DNA from: a bacterium BMS3Bbin02
GTDB taxonomy: Bacteria; Actinomycetota; Acidimicrobiia; Spongiisociales; UBA5794
Direction: 5' to 3'
DNA: 7,425 bases
Assembly (NCBI GenBank): GCA_002898115.1
Contig: BDTL01000253.1
Span: 1 to 7,425 of the forward strand
Shown: positions 1 to 4,996 of the stretch, one piece after another
How the letters are laid out: the number at the start of each line of letters is the position of its first letter
How positions within the stretch are numbered: position 1 is the stretch's first letter
Made by a program: the position numbers and the translations under genes
The notes under the pieces: generated by a model
What the model was told of the DNA's origin: nothing
Database searches by the model: none
What the model saw: the letters and a program-made list of their open reading frames with translations, nothing else

Positions 1-34
1 GTGACCGGGCAGCAAATCCGGGTCGCTACATCCG

Positions 35-64
35 TTGATGGTGCGACTGTCCATGTGGCATGAT
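35..64 (+). promoter_or_regulatory. weak candidate promoter for the first gene
   Basis: A TTGATG hexamer at 35-40 is followed after 18 nt by CATGAT at 59-64. Transcription would then begin near 71, leaving a leader of about 38 nt before the GTG start at 109. Neither box is a strong match, and the first 108 bases otherwise show no convincing gene. Confidence 0.25.
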
Positions 65-108
65 GCAGGAAGGCGAGGCCGGTCAGCGGAAGCTCGGGAG
101 GGACGAGA

Positions 109-852
109 GTGTCGATTGTTGTGTGTGATGTGCCGGACCCGGCCGACTGGATAAGGAAATCTTGGGTAAAGGGATCGGTTGTTGAGGCCGTTCCGGGGGG
201 ATTCGAGGCCTACGCCCGAGTGCTCCATCCTGCCGGGTTCGAAGACCGGGCGGGGTTGCGGCCCGTCACCTGGGGCGCCGTCGCCACGTTGCATGGTCAC
301 GAAGTGCACGCTGATTCACGATGGGACGACATCGCCGAGCCCGCGGTGACTGCAGAGAGTTCCGGTGCATCGATATGGAATCGGAAACCCGTGGAAGGTT
401 CGCTCTCCCCGGAGACTGCCGGTGTTTTGGGTCGAGTTCTCGCCAACCACACCACTACGCCCGTCATCGTGTGGTTGTGCGCGTGGGATGGCTGGGCGGG
501 TCTGCGATGGGTGACTCCGGGGCGAGAAGTAGGTCTACTCGCTACCGGCCGTAGGAGAGAGCGGGTCTGGTGGGGGGATTCGCCCAAGACCGAGCGGATC
601 CCGTTGCCAACAGTGCAGCTGCTGGGACGCGAGTATGTGCTGTTACGCGGATCGATTGCTGACGTCGGCCAGTCAGTCGTAGAACCTCCCGGATGGCAAT
701 TGACGAACTTGTGGTGGCCCGACGATCGGTCCTGGTTTGTCTCGACGCCTATTGACGGTCGCTCGACGTTTGTCGGCGGGTCGGAGGCATGTATTGAGGC
801 GCTGATCCGGACAGAGAGTGTTGAGGCCTTGGCTGTTCAGACGAGTACGTAG
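109..852 (+). CDS. Trp-rich conserved actinobacterial protein of unknown function
   Basis: This is a 247-aa soluble protein with no signal peptide or membrane segment. The GTG start at 109 is supported by a GGGAGGGA ribosome binding site at 96-103. It resembles an uncharacterised family I associate with Actinobacteria. An N-terminal block has the form PGGFEAYARVLHPA (29-42) followed by VTWGAVA. A central segment reads WLCAWDGW (122-129). A C-terminal signature NLWWPDDRSWFVST (200-213) is followed by IDGRSTFVGG (215-224) and a helix. About 15 of 247 residues are tryptophan, and several sit in these blocks. No catalytic motif is recognisable, so I assign no function. The gene converges on the GNAT gene at 898 with a 45-bp gap lacking a clear terminator. 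Coding potential and start look secure; the family link is from memory. Confidence 0.85.
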   Translation: MSIVVCDVPDPADWIRKSWVKGSVVEAVPGGFEAYARVLHPAGFEDRAGLRPVTWGAVATLHGHEVHADSRWDDIAEPAVTAESSGASIWNRKPVEGSLSPETAGVLGRVLANHTTTPVIVWLCAWDGWAGLRWVTPGREVGLLATGRRRERVWWGDSPKTERIPLPTVQLLGREYVLLRGSIADVGQSVVEPPGWQLTNLWWPDDRSWFVSTPIDGRSTFVGGSEACIEALIRTESVEALAVQTST

Positions 853-891
853 ATCGCAACTGCCACGACTACGGAAACTATTGGTCGCCGA

Positions 892-901
892 GTAGCGCTA
901 C
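892..901. repeat. 10-bp perfect palindrome in a convergent gap
   Basis: GTAGCGCTAC is self-complementary and overlaps the stop codon of the minus-strand GNAT gene. It is too short and has no T-run, so it is not a convincing terminator for either converging gene. Confidence 0.3.
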
Positions 902-1413
902 CGCCGGGGTAACCGCTTTGCCAGCAGGACCGACTTGTAGTTGACGATATCCCAGTCGACGGTTCCGATCTCGACGTAGCCGAGTCTCGTGTACCAGTTG
1001 ATGAGGCGATGGGCGTGCTCGGCGGTGTCACAGGCGATTTCGTCGGCACCGAGGTCAAAAGCGAGCTTCTCGACTCGTTCTAGCAACTGAGTGCCGATAC
1101 CCGAACCCTGGAGTGACGGCTCGATGCCAAACATGAAGAAATGCGAGTTCCCGACTCTGTCGTAGATATCGAGGTACGAGTTTGGTGCGTCGGGATGTGC
1201 GAGGCTGATCGAGCCGACGAGCAAACCGGTCTCATCGACAGCGACGATCGTCGTTGCATCAACCAGACGCTGAGCGGTCATCTCGGTCGATTGGTGTGAC
1301 GCGAGATAGCGCATGCCGTCAGCCGTGAGTTCTGCGTAGGCCCGGTGGAGTAGATCGGTGAGTTCGGCTATCGAGTCCTCGGCTGCCAGGTCTCGAACTG
1401 TGCAGGTCGCCAA
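898..1413 (-). CDS. GNAT-family N-acetyltransferase
   Basis: A 171-aa protein of typical GNAT length, expected to transfer an acetyl group from acetyl-CoA to an amine of unknown substrate. The acetyl-CoA pyrophosphate-binding motif A is visible as QGSGIG (102-107), preceded by the beta-strand FFMFGIEPSL (92-101) and followed by the helix TQLLERVEKLAFDLGA. The late conserved block NWYTRLGYVEIG (139-150) is the usual motif B. The start is TTG at 1411-1413; no in-frame ATG or GTG lies nearby, and the N-terminus TVRDLAAED is normal for the family. A GAGGTG sequence at the end of the upstream regulator gene can serve as ribosome binding site. Only 8 nt separate it from that gene on the same strand, so the two are probably co-transcribed. 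The substrate cannot be read from the sequence. Confidence 0.9.
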   Translation of the reverse strand: MATCTVRDLAAEDSIAELTDLLHRAYAELTADGMRYLASHQSTEMTAQRLVDATTIVAVDETGLLVGSISLAHPDAPNSYLDIYDRVGNSHFFMFGIEPSLQGSGIGTQLLERVEKLAFDLGADEIACDTAEHAHRLINWYTRLGYVEIGTVDWDIVNYKSVLLAKRLPRR

Positions 1414-1421
1414 GGGGTGCC

Positions 1422-2117
1422 CTACACCTCAATGATGCAGTCGTCTCCGACCTTTTCGTGTGGCGCGGAAACCCACTCGGAGACCCCGGTGATCGCCCCC
1501 ATGAGGCCGCTGACGATACCCTCGTCGAGCTTGCAGACGACCTTTGGATGGCTGACAGCTGTGCTTCCGAAAGGGCAGAACCGAGTGATGAGCTTGTCAT
1601 CGTCGGACACCGCCGTCTGAAACCCGACGCCGACCATTGCCTTGGCTACAGCCTGGATCGCGGTCTCGTACCCCAGGTCGTCGGGTAGTCCCACCTCGGC
1701 GGCGAGCTGTGCACCATATTCACGCCCCACCTCTTCTGCAGCCTCGGCCGCATCGTCAGGTGCGACCCGTTCGAGAACTCTGGCGAGCAATTCTGAAAGC
1801 AACTCGTACCGACGGCCGGGAAACTCCACGGCGACTTCTTTCTGGGTCGCGGTGTAGTACTTAGCGGGCCGTCCCGCGCTTGGTGGCTTATGGCCCTCGG
1901 GGCGGTGGCGCGTCGGCTGTAGATAACCGTCCGTTACGAGACGATCGAGGTGATGTCGTGCGACATTCGGGTGAATCTCGAACAGGGCAGCGACCTGGCT
2001 CACCGTCACCGGTTCTGTCGACTCTCGAATCGAGACATAGATGCCGCGGCGCGTCGTGTCACCGAGCGTTGAGGTGAGATCACCAATCTGTTGGTCGAAG
2101 AGCTCCGAATTCAGCAA
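1422..2117 (-). CDS. SufR-like winged-helix regulator with three C-terminal cysteines
   Basis: A 231-aa DNA-binding regulator of the ArsR/SufR type. Residues 11-90 form a winged helix: TLGDTTRRGIY, the recognition region VSQVAALFEIHPNVARHHLDRLVTDGYL (39-66), and a wing with AGRPAKYY (81-88). The C-terminal half carries C181, C195 and C227, in FCPFGSTAV..HP..VC and a terminal DDCIIEV. That is the layout I know from SufR proteins, where C-terminal cysteines hold an Fe-S cluster that controls DNA binding. The TTG start at 2115-2117 is chosen because AAGGAGGAG (2122-2130, minus strand) lies just upstream. A longer reading from 2174 has no such support and would run through the promoter region. 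The gene is divergent from the Mrp gene (77 bp between starts) and leads into the GNAT gene. Cluster binding is inferred; a general ArsR-type regulator is the alternative. Confidence 0.85.
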   Translation of the reverse strand: MLNSELFDQQIGDLTSTLGDTTRRGIYVSIRESTEPVTVSQVAALFEIHPNVARHHLDRLVTDGYLQPTRHRPEGHKPPSAGRPAKYYTATQKEVAVEFPGRRYELLSELLARVLERVAPDDAAEAAEEVGREYGAQLAAEVGLPDDLGYETAIQAVAKAMVGVGFQTAVSDDDKLITRFCPFGSTAVSHPKVVCKLDEGIVSGLMGAITGVSEWVSAPHEKVGDDCIIEV

Positions 2118-2121
2118 AATA

Positions 2122-2130
2122 CTCCTCCTT
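2122..2130 (-). promoter_or_regulatory. strong ribosome binding site deciding the SufR-like start
   Basis: On the minus strand AAGGAGGAG is followed by a short spacer and TTG at 2117-2115. A CTG follows directly and is a less likely start. This site fixes the protein N-terminus as MLNSELFDQQ. Confidence 0.8.
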
Positions 2131-2134
2131 CGGA

Positions 2135-2164
2135 TTCCGAGGGTAGCAACGTTCACTATTCTAT
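2135..2164. promoter_or_regulatory. divergent promoter region between the SufR-like regulator and mrp
   Basis: On the plus strand TTCCGA (2135-2140), a 16-nt spacer and TATTCT (2157-2162) form a plausible promoter for mrp. On the minus strand TAGAAT (complement of 2159-2164) is a -10 for the regulator, with no good -35. The two -10 boxes overlap almost completely, so one bound regulator could control both directions. A CACTA repeat (2154-2158 and 2166-2170) flanks this overlap and could form part of an operator. Confidence 0.4.
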
Positions 2165-2194
2165 CCACTACCAAAACAGGAGCTGGAGGGCACC

Positions 2195-3310
2195 GTGATC
2201 GAAGTCGACGCTGTACGATCTGCCATAGGCAAGGTTGAAGATCCAGAGTTTCGTCAAACGCTTGACGCGCTGGACATGTTGCGAACTCTCGACATATCGG
2301 CAGATGGTGAGGTTCGTGTCCTCGTCGCCCTCGCCGGCGGCGACGGCTCGTCGCAGGATCAGCTCACTACACGTATCACCGCGGCGGCTCAGACCGTCGA
2401 TGGCGTGGCGGCCGTCAGAGTCGAATACTCGGTCATGACCGACGCAGAACGTGCGGCACTCGTGGCCAAGGTTCGAGGCACGGCAGGTGTCAACGGGCCA
2501 AACAGCACTGAGATCTCGTTCGGCCAACCAGGCAACAAGACTCGCATCATCACTATCTCTTCCGGCAAGGGTGGTGTCGGGAAGAGCTCTGTGACGGTCA
2601 ACCTTGCTGTTGCCCTGACGAAGCTCGGCAAGCGGGTTGGCATCATCGATGCAGACGTGTGGGGATTCTCGATTCCAAAGATGCTCGGCGTCGATCAGAC
2701 GCCGAACGTCGTCGACGACCTGCTGCTGCCCCCACACGCATATGGTGTTGCCATCATGTCGATGGACTACTTCGTCCCCGACGATCAGGCCGTCATCTGG
2801 CGCGGTCCGATGCTCCACAAAGCAATGGAGCAGTTTCTCGTTGATGTCGTCTGGGGCGATCCAGACTATTTGCTGATCGATCTGCCTCCCGGTACCGGCG
2901 ACATTTCGATCTCCCTGTCGCAGTTCCTGCCGCGGGCTCAGTCGATTCTTGTCACGACTCCGCAGGTGACCGCCCAGCGTGTTGCCAAGCGTGCGGGTCT
3001 TATGGCGAACAAGGTGGACCAAGAGATCGTCGGTGTTGTGGAGAACATGTCATGGTTCACGGGCAACGACGGCGAAAGATATGAAATCTTCGGCTCGGGC
3101 GGGGGAGCGGCTCTAGCCAAGGAAATGGACATTCCACTGCTCGCACAGATCCCGTTAGTCCCCGCGATGCGCATTGGCGCCGACGAGGGCCAGCCGGTCA
3201 TCGTTGCGGACCCCGACGGTGAAGCTGCCGCGGCGTTCGCTGCACTCGCAGAGGCGGTAGAGGCCCGGAGACCTCGAGTCCGCTCACATCCTGAGTTGGT
3301 TATCCGCTAA
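2195..3310 (+). CDS. mrp: Mrp/ApbC/NBP35-family P-loop ATPase, Fe-S cluster carrier type
   Basis: A 371-aa protein of the ParA/MinD-like Mrp family, which binds Fe-S clusters and passes them to apoproteins in the cytoplasm. An N-terminal MIP18/DUF59-like domain covers about 1-85 (EDPEFRQTLDALDM). The deviant Walker A is GKGGVGKS (124-131), a switch I region contains DADVWG (153-158 area), and switch II reads DLPPGTGD (229-236). The GTG start at 2195 follows GGAGGG at 2185-2190. Where many Mrp proteins carry CXXC after ENMS, this one has ENMSWFTGNDGERYEIFG, and I find no cysteine anywhere in the protein. As I recall, actinobacterial Mrp proteins generally lack CXXC. Its divergent SufR-like neighbour fits a role in Fe-S metabolism. 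Family assignment is firm; true carrier function is uncertain without cysteine ligands. Confidence 0.95.
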   Translation: MIEVDAVRSAIGKVEDPEFRQTLDALDMLRTLDISADGEVRVLVALAGGDGSSQDQLTTRITAAAQTVDGVAAVRVEYSVMTDAERAALVAKVRGTAGVNGPNSTEISFGQPGNKTRIITISSGKGGVGKSSVTVNLAVALTKLGKRVGIIDADVWGFSIPKMLGVDQTPNVVDDLLLPPHAYGVAIMSMDYFVPDDQAVIWRGPMLHKAMEQFLVDVVWGDPDYLLIDLPPGTGDISISLSQFLPRAQSILVTTPQVTAQRVAKRAGLMANKVDQEIVGVVENMSWFTGNDGERYEIFGSGGGAALAKEMDIPLLAQIPLVPAMRIGADEGQPVIVADPDGEAAAAFAALAEAVEARRPRVRSHPELVIR

Positions 3311-3314
3311 CGCG

Positions 3315-3342
3315 TTGCCAGTTAGGCTCGTCCCGCTAGGCT
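3315..3342 (+). promoter_or_regulatory. promoter of the DUF3107 gene
   Basis: TTGCCA (3315-3320), a 16-nt spacer and TAGGCT (3337-3342) make a good actinobacterial sigma-A-type promoter just after the mrp stop. TAGGCTCGT occurs twice (3323-3331 and 3337-3345), so a second -10-like box lies 14 bp upstream. Transcription would start near 3350, about 23 nt before the ATG. Confidence 0.55.
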
Positions 3343-3372
3343 CGTATCTGAACTACCTCGGAGGCTCATCAC

Positions 3373-3606
3373 ATGGCTGAAACGACAAAGATCCGCATCG
3401 GACTTACCGCTGCTCGCGAAATCGAAGTTGACGTTGTTGACGCGACGGCAGTGACTGAACAACTTGAGCAGGCCATGGTCTCAGGTGAAGGTGTTGTTTG
3501 GGTGGAAGACACGAGTGGTCATCGGCACGCTCTTGCAGCGGCGTCGATAGCGTTCTTCGAAGTGCGATCCGACGCCTCCAACGGCGGCATCGGGTTCGGT
3601 TCGTAG
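3373..3606 (+). CDS. DUF3107 family small protein
   Basis: A 77-aa protein matching the small actinobacterial DUF3107 family in length and pattern. It has an N-terminal strand TKIRIGLTAAREIEVDV (5-21), a helix TAVTEQLEQAMVSG, a strand pair VVWVEDTSGHRHALAAASIAFFEV (41-64) and a Gly-rich end GGIGFGS. The ATG at 3373 is preceded by CGGAGG at 3358-3363. The gene has its own promoter after mrp and ends at a strong terminator, so it may be a single-gene unit as well as receiving read-through from mrp. As I recall, the mycobacterial member is the small protein TB9.4. No biochemical role is known to me, and none is implied by the residues seen. Confidence 0.85.
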   Translation: MAETTKIRIGLTAAREIEVDVVDATAVTEQLEQAMVSGEGVVWVEDTSGHRHALAAASIAFFEVRSDASNGGIGFGS

Positions 3607-3631
3607 CCCTACATTTCCACCGTGGAACAAC

Positions 3632-3662
3632 AAGAAGGCCCCGCCGGTGACGGGGCCTTCTT
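3632..3662. terminator. strong bidirectional intrinsic terminator
   Basis: A perfect 12-bp stem (AAGAAGGCCCCG at 3632-3643 with its complement at 3651-3662) encloses a 7-nt loop. The T-rich edge TTCTTCTAT follows on the plus strand, and TTCTTGTTGTT on the minus strand. It sits between the convergent DUF3107 and whiB genes and can end both transcripts. Confidence 0.9.
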
Positions 3663-3685
3663 CTATGAGGTGATGTGCTTATCGG

Positions 3686-3958
3686 TTAGCTCGCCTGGCG
3701 AGCGCGACGACGCTCAGCCAGCCAGCGCTTGCGCAGGCGGCGACGCTCGTCTTCGGCGTACGCGCCCCAGACGCCGGCTTCCTGGTTAGCTTCAAGGGCG
3801 TACTGAAGGCAGGCTGCTTCGACAGAGCAGCTACCGCAGATTGCTTTGGCGCGCTCGATCTGCTCGACAGCGGGTCCAGTCGTGCCAATTGGGAAAAAAG
3901 TGTCGGGATCTGAGTCACGGCAGGCAGCGAGTTCGCGCCAGTCAGTGAGTGTCAACAT
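3686..3958 (-). CDS. WhiB-family [4Fe-4S] transcriptional regulator, WhiB1-like
   Basis: A 90-aa protein with all WhiB hallmarks: cluster ligands C13, C41, C44 and C50 (C-X27-C-X2-C-X5-C), the early W7 and the block CRDSDPDTFFP. The turn GVWGA (62-66) precedes a very basic tail rich in Arg and Lys that can contact DNA. WhiB proteins are restricted to Actinobacteria and their phages and act with the primary sigma factor; cluster state sets activity. The block TTGPAVEQIERAKAIC and the X5 spacing are closest to WhiB1 as I remember it, so an NO-sensing essential regulator is the best guess. The fifth residue of the turn is Ala where Gly is usual. ATG at 3956-3958 has AAGGAG 12 nt upstream, a slightly long spacing. 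Upstream sites listed separately point to cAMP-receptor-type control. Confidence 0.95.
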   Translation of the reverse strand: MLTLTDWRELAACRDSDPDTFFPIGTTGPAVEQIERAKAICGSCSVEAACLQYALEANQEAGVWGAYAEDERRRLRKRWLAERRRARQAS

Positions 3959-3983
3959 GGTGGGGAAGGGCTCCTTGTAGGGG

Positions 3984-4013
3984 ACCTTGTGAATGTGAAT
4001 TCTTTCACAAGGT
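3984..4013. repeat. 10-bp-arm inverted repeat in the whiB leader
   Basis: ACCTTGTGAA (3984-3993) is exactly complementary to TTCACAAGGT (4004-4013), with 10 nt between. It lies 26-55 bp upstream of the whiB start codon. It overlaps the CRP-type site and could act as an operator or as an RNA hairpin in the leader. Confidence 0.7.
3994..4009. promoter_or_regulatory. perfect CRP/FNR-type operator TGTGA-N6-TCACA upstream of whiB
   Basis: TGTGA at 3994-3998, six bases, and TCACA at 4005-4009 match the full CRP consensus with correct spacing. TGTGAA is also tandemly repeated at 3988-3993, so a second half-site lies next to it. The centre is about 43 bp upstream of the whiB ATG. In Mycobacterium tuberculosis the whiB1 promoter is controlled by the CRP homologue Rv3676; the same logic is inferred here. 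Confidence 0.65.
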
Positions 4014-4051
4014 GTGGCGGTTCGTTAGAAGATCGGATTCGGTGTATGGGA

Positions 4052-4092
4052 ATTGTACGCAGTACAGTCGGTCGCGCGCAAGCAGTTTTTTT
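4052..4092 (-). promoter_or_regulatory. candidate whiB promoter with upstream A-tract
   Basis: On the minus strand, a run of seven A (complement of 4086-4092) is followed by TTGCGC (complement of 4076-4081), an 18-nt spacer and TACAAT (complement of 4052-4057). The A-tract resembles an UP element. Transcription would start near 4045, giving a leader of about 87 nt that contains the CRP-type site. Confidence 0.5.
4054..4066. promoter_or_regulatory. TGTAC-GCA-GTACA palindrome over the whiB -10
   Basis: TGTAC (4054-4058) and GTACA (4062-4066) are perfect inverted arms around GCA. The palindrome overlaps the predicted -10 box of whiB, a position where a bound dimer would block polymerase. The cognate regulator is unknown. 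Confidence 0.45.
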
Positions 4093-4156
4093 CGGATTCT
4101 TCGATGTTGGTAATTCTGTGTCCCATTGGTGAGACTCGATCGGCCCCGAGACGGTG

Positions 4157-4162
4157 TACCCT
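4157..4162 (+). promoter_or_regulatory. candidate -10 box for the YqeY-domain gene
   Basis: TACCCT fits TAnnnT and would place transcription start near 4169, just ahead of the ribosome binding site at 4176-4180. I see no matching -35, so this rests on the -10 alone. Confidence 0.3.
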
Positions 4163-4186
4163 TTCGGTCGTTCATGGAGGTGCACA

Positions 4187-4642
4187 ATGACGATCAGCGC
4201 AGAGATCACCGCGGAGCTCAAGGACGCAATGAGGGCGAAGGACAAGCCGCGCCTCGCTGCTCTGCGAGCCATCCAGACCGAGGTAGCAACCGCCAAGACG
4301 GAATCCGGGTTTGACGGTGATGACGGCGACGACTTCTACCGGGGGATCATTTCCGCATTCGTGAAGCGTGCCGCAAAGTCGAAGAGAGAGTTCGAAGCGG
4401 CTGGCGAACGTGGCGCCGCCCACGCTGCCGCGCTCGCGTACGAGGTGGAGTATCTGTCGCGTTGGCTGCCGGATACGGCCGATGCCGAGGCTGAGATCCG
4501 TGCCCATGTCGATGCGGCGATCGCCGAGTTCGGGAAAGACCCGAAGATGATGGGTCGGATCATCGGTCATGTCATGCAGTCGGGTGAGGGTTTCGACGGG
4601 GGTCTCGTGAGCGCAATTGTGAAGGAACGCCTCACCTCCTAA
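4187..4642 (+). CDS. GatB/YqeY-domain protein
   Basis: A 151-aa protein matching the stand-alone YqeY family, which shares the helical tail domain of the GatB subunit of tRNA-dependent amidotransferase. The family usually has about 150 residues. Recognisable blocks are LKDAMRAKDKPRLAALRAI (11-29), the helix ISAFVKRAAKSKREFEAAGE (55-74), EVEYLSRWLP (86-95), and the C-terminal MMGRIIGHV followed by GFDGGLVSAIVKERL. The domain may bind tRNA, but the role of free-standing members is not established. The ATG at 4187 is preferred over an upstream in-frame GTG at 4154 because GGAGG (4176-4180) lies 6 nt before it and the family normally begins at this point. It diverges from whiB; the next gene on this strand begins after a long gap. 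Confidence 0.9.
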   Translation: MTISAEITAELKDAMRAKDKPRLAALRAIQTEVATAKTESGFDGDDGDDFYRGIISAFVKRAAKSKREFEAAGERGAAHAAALAYEVEYLSRWLPDTADAEAEIRAHVDAAIAEFGKDPKMMGRIIGHVMQSGEGFDGGLVSAIVKERLTS

Positions 4643-4774
4643 CCGAGTGTTCTTGCGTAGCTGGGAGCCGTATGTGGCCCTGATCAGCGCTAGAACGTGC
4701 GATCTTGCAGCCTTGCTGTAGAGAACGCGAAAACTTTCTGGGAAGAAATTACCTCCGTCTGCCGTCATACAAGT

Positions 4775-4897
4775 ATGGCGATCGGTTTTGCACTCTGGAT
4801 TCTGACAGCTGCTCTCATCGGGTGGGCGTCTCAGCTCGTCTATGAGCTGGATGCCCTGGATCGGCAGCTTCTTGAGGAACTACTGGAAACGGCGTAA
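4775..4897 (+). CDS. possible 40-aa single-helix membrane peptide
   Basis: From ATG 4775 the frame encodes 40 residues: a hydrophobic helix of about 22 residues (IGFALWILTAALIGWASQLV) followed by an acidic, leucine-rich tail (ELDALDRQLLEELLE) that could be amphipathic or a short coiled coil. Such a tail after one membrane helix is plausible for a small membrane peptide. Support is weak: I see no ribosome binding site before ATG 4775. The frame stays open upstream to a GTG at 4697, but that extension (VENAKTFWEEITSVCRH) does not look membrane-like. The rest of the 4643-4996 interval shows no gene or clear terminator. Confidence 0.4.
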   Translation: MAIGFALWILTAALIGWASQLVYELDALDRQLLEELLETA

Positions 4898-4982
4898 CAA
4901 CCCGTTTCCGAGCCATCTCGAACTGAGGCTCTCGCTGGTGGACCCCAAGAGTGTTGTGTGGGTAGTGAACCCGCTTGTCCGA

Positions 4983-4988
4983 TACACT
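4983..4988 (+). promoter_or_regulatory. -10 box placing the CPBP gene on a leaderless transcript
   Basis: TACACT ends 8 nt before the GTG at 4997, so transcription would begin at or next to the start codon. The same hexamer serves as the candidate -10 of the tRNA-Arg gene. The -35 region is not recognisable. Confidence 0.45.
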
Positions 4989-4996
4989 CCTCAATC

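Noticed and set aside
1..63. An open frame from the left edge to TGA at 61-63, which could be the end of an upstream plus-strand gene
   Set aside because: Only 20 codons are visible and they resemble nothing I recognise; length and content are compatible with chance.
2168..3022. A 284-codon minus-strand frame across mrp
   Set aside because: It lies antisense to the unmistakable Mrp coding sequence, its product has the odd composition of a reverse shadow, and it would cover the divergent promoter.
4086..4092. T7 run as a plus-strand intrinsic terminator
   Set aside because: No adequate GC hairpin sits directly before it and no plus-strand gene ends there; as an A-tract on the minus strand it fits better upstream of the whiB -35.
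4172..4768. A 198-codon minus-strand frame over the YqeY-domain gene
   Set aside because: It is antisense to a recognised family, has no ribosome binding site and shows no domain.
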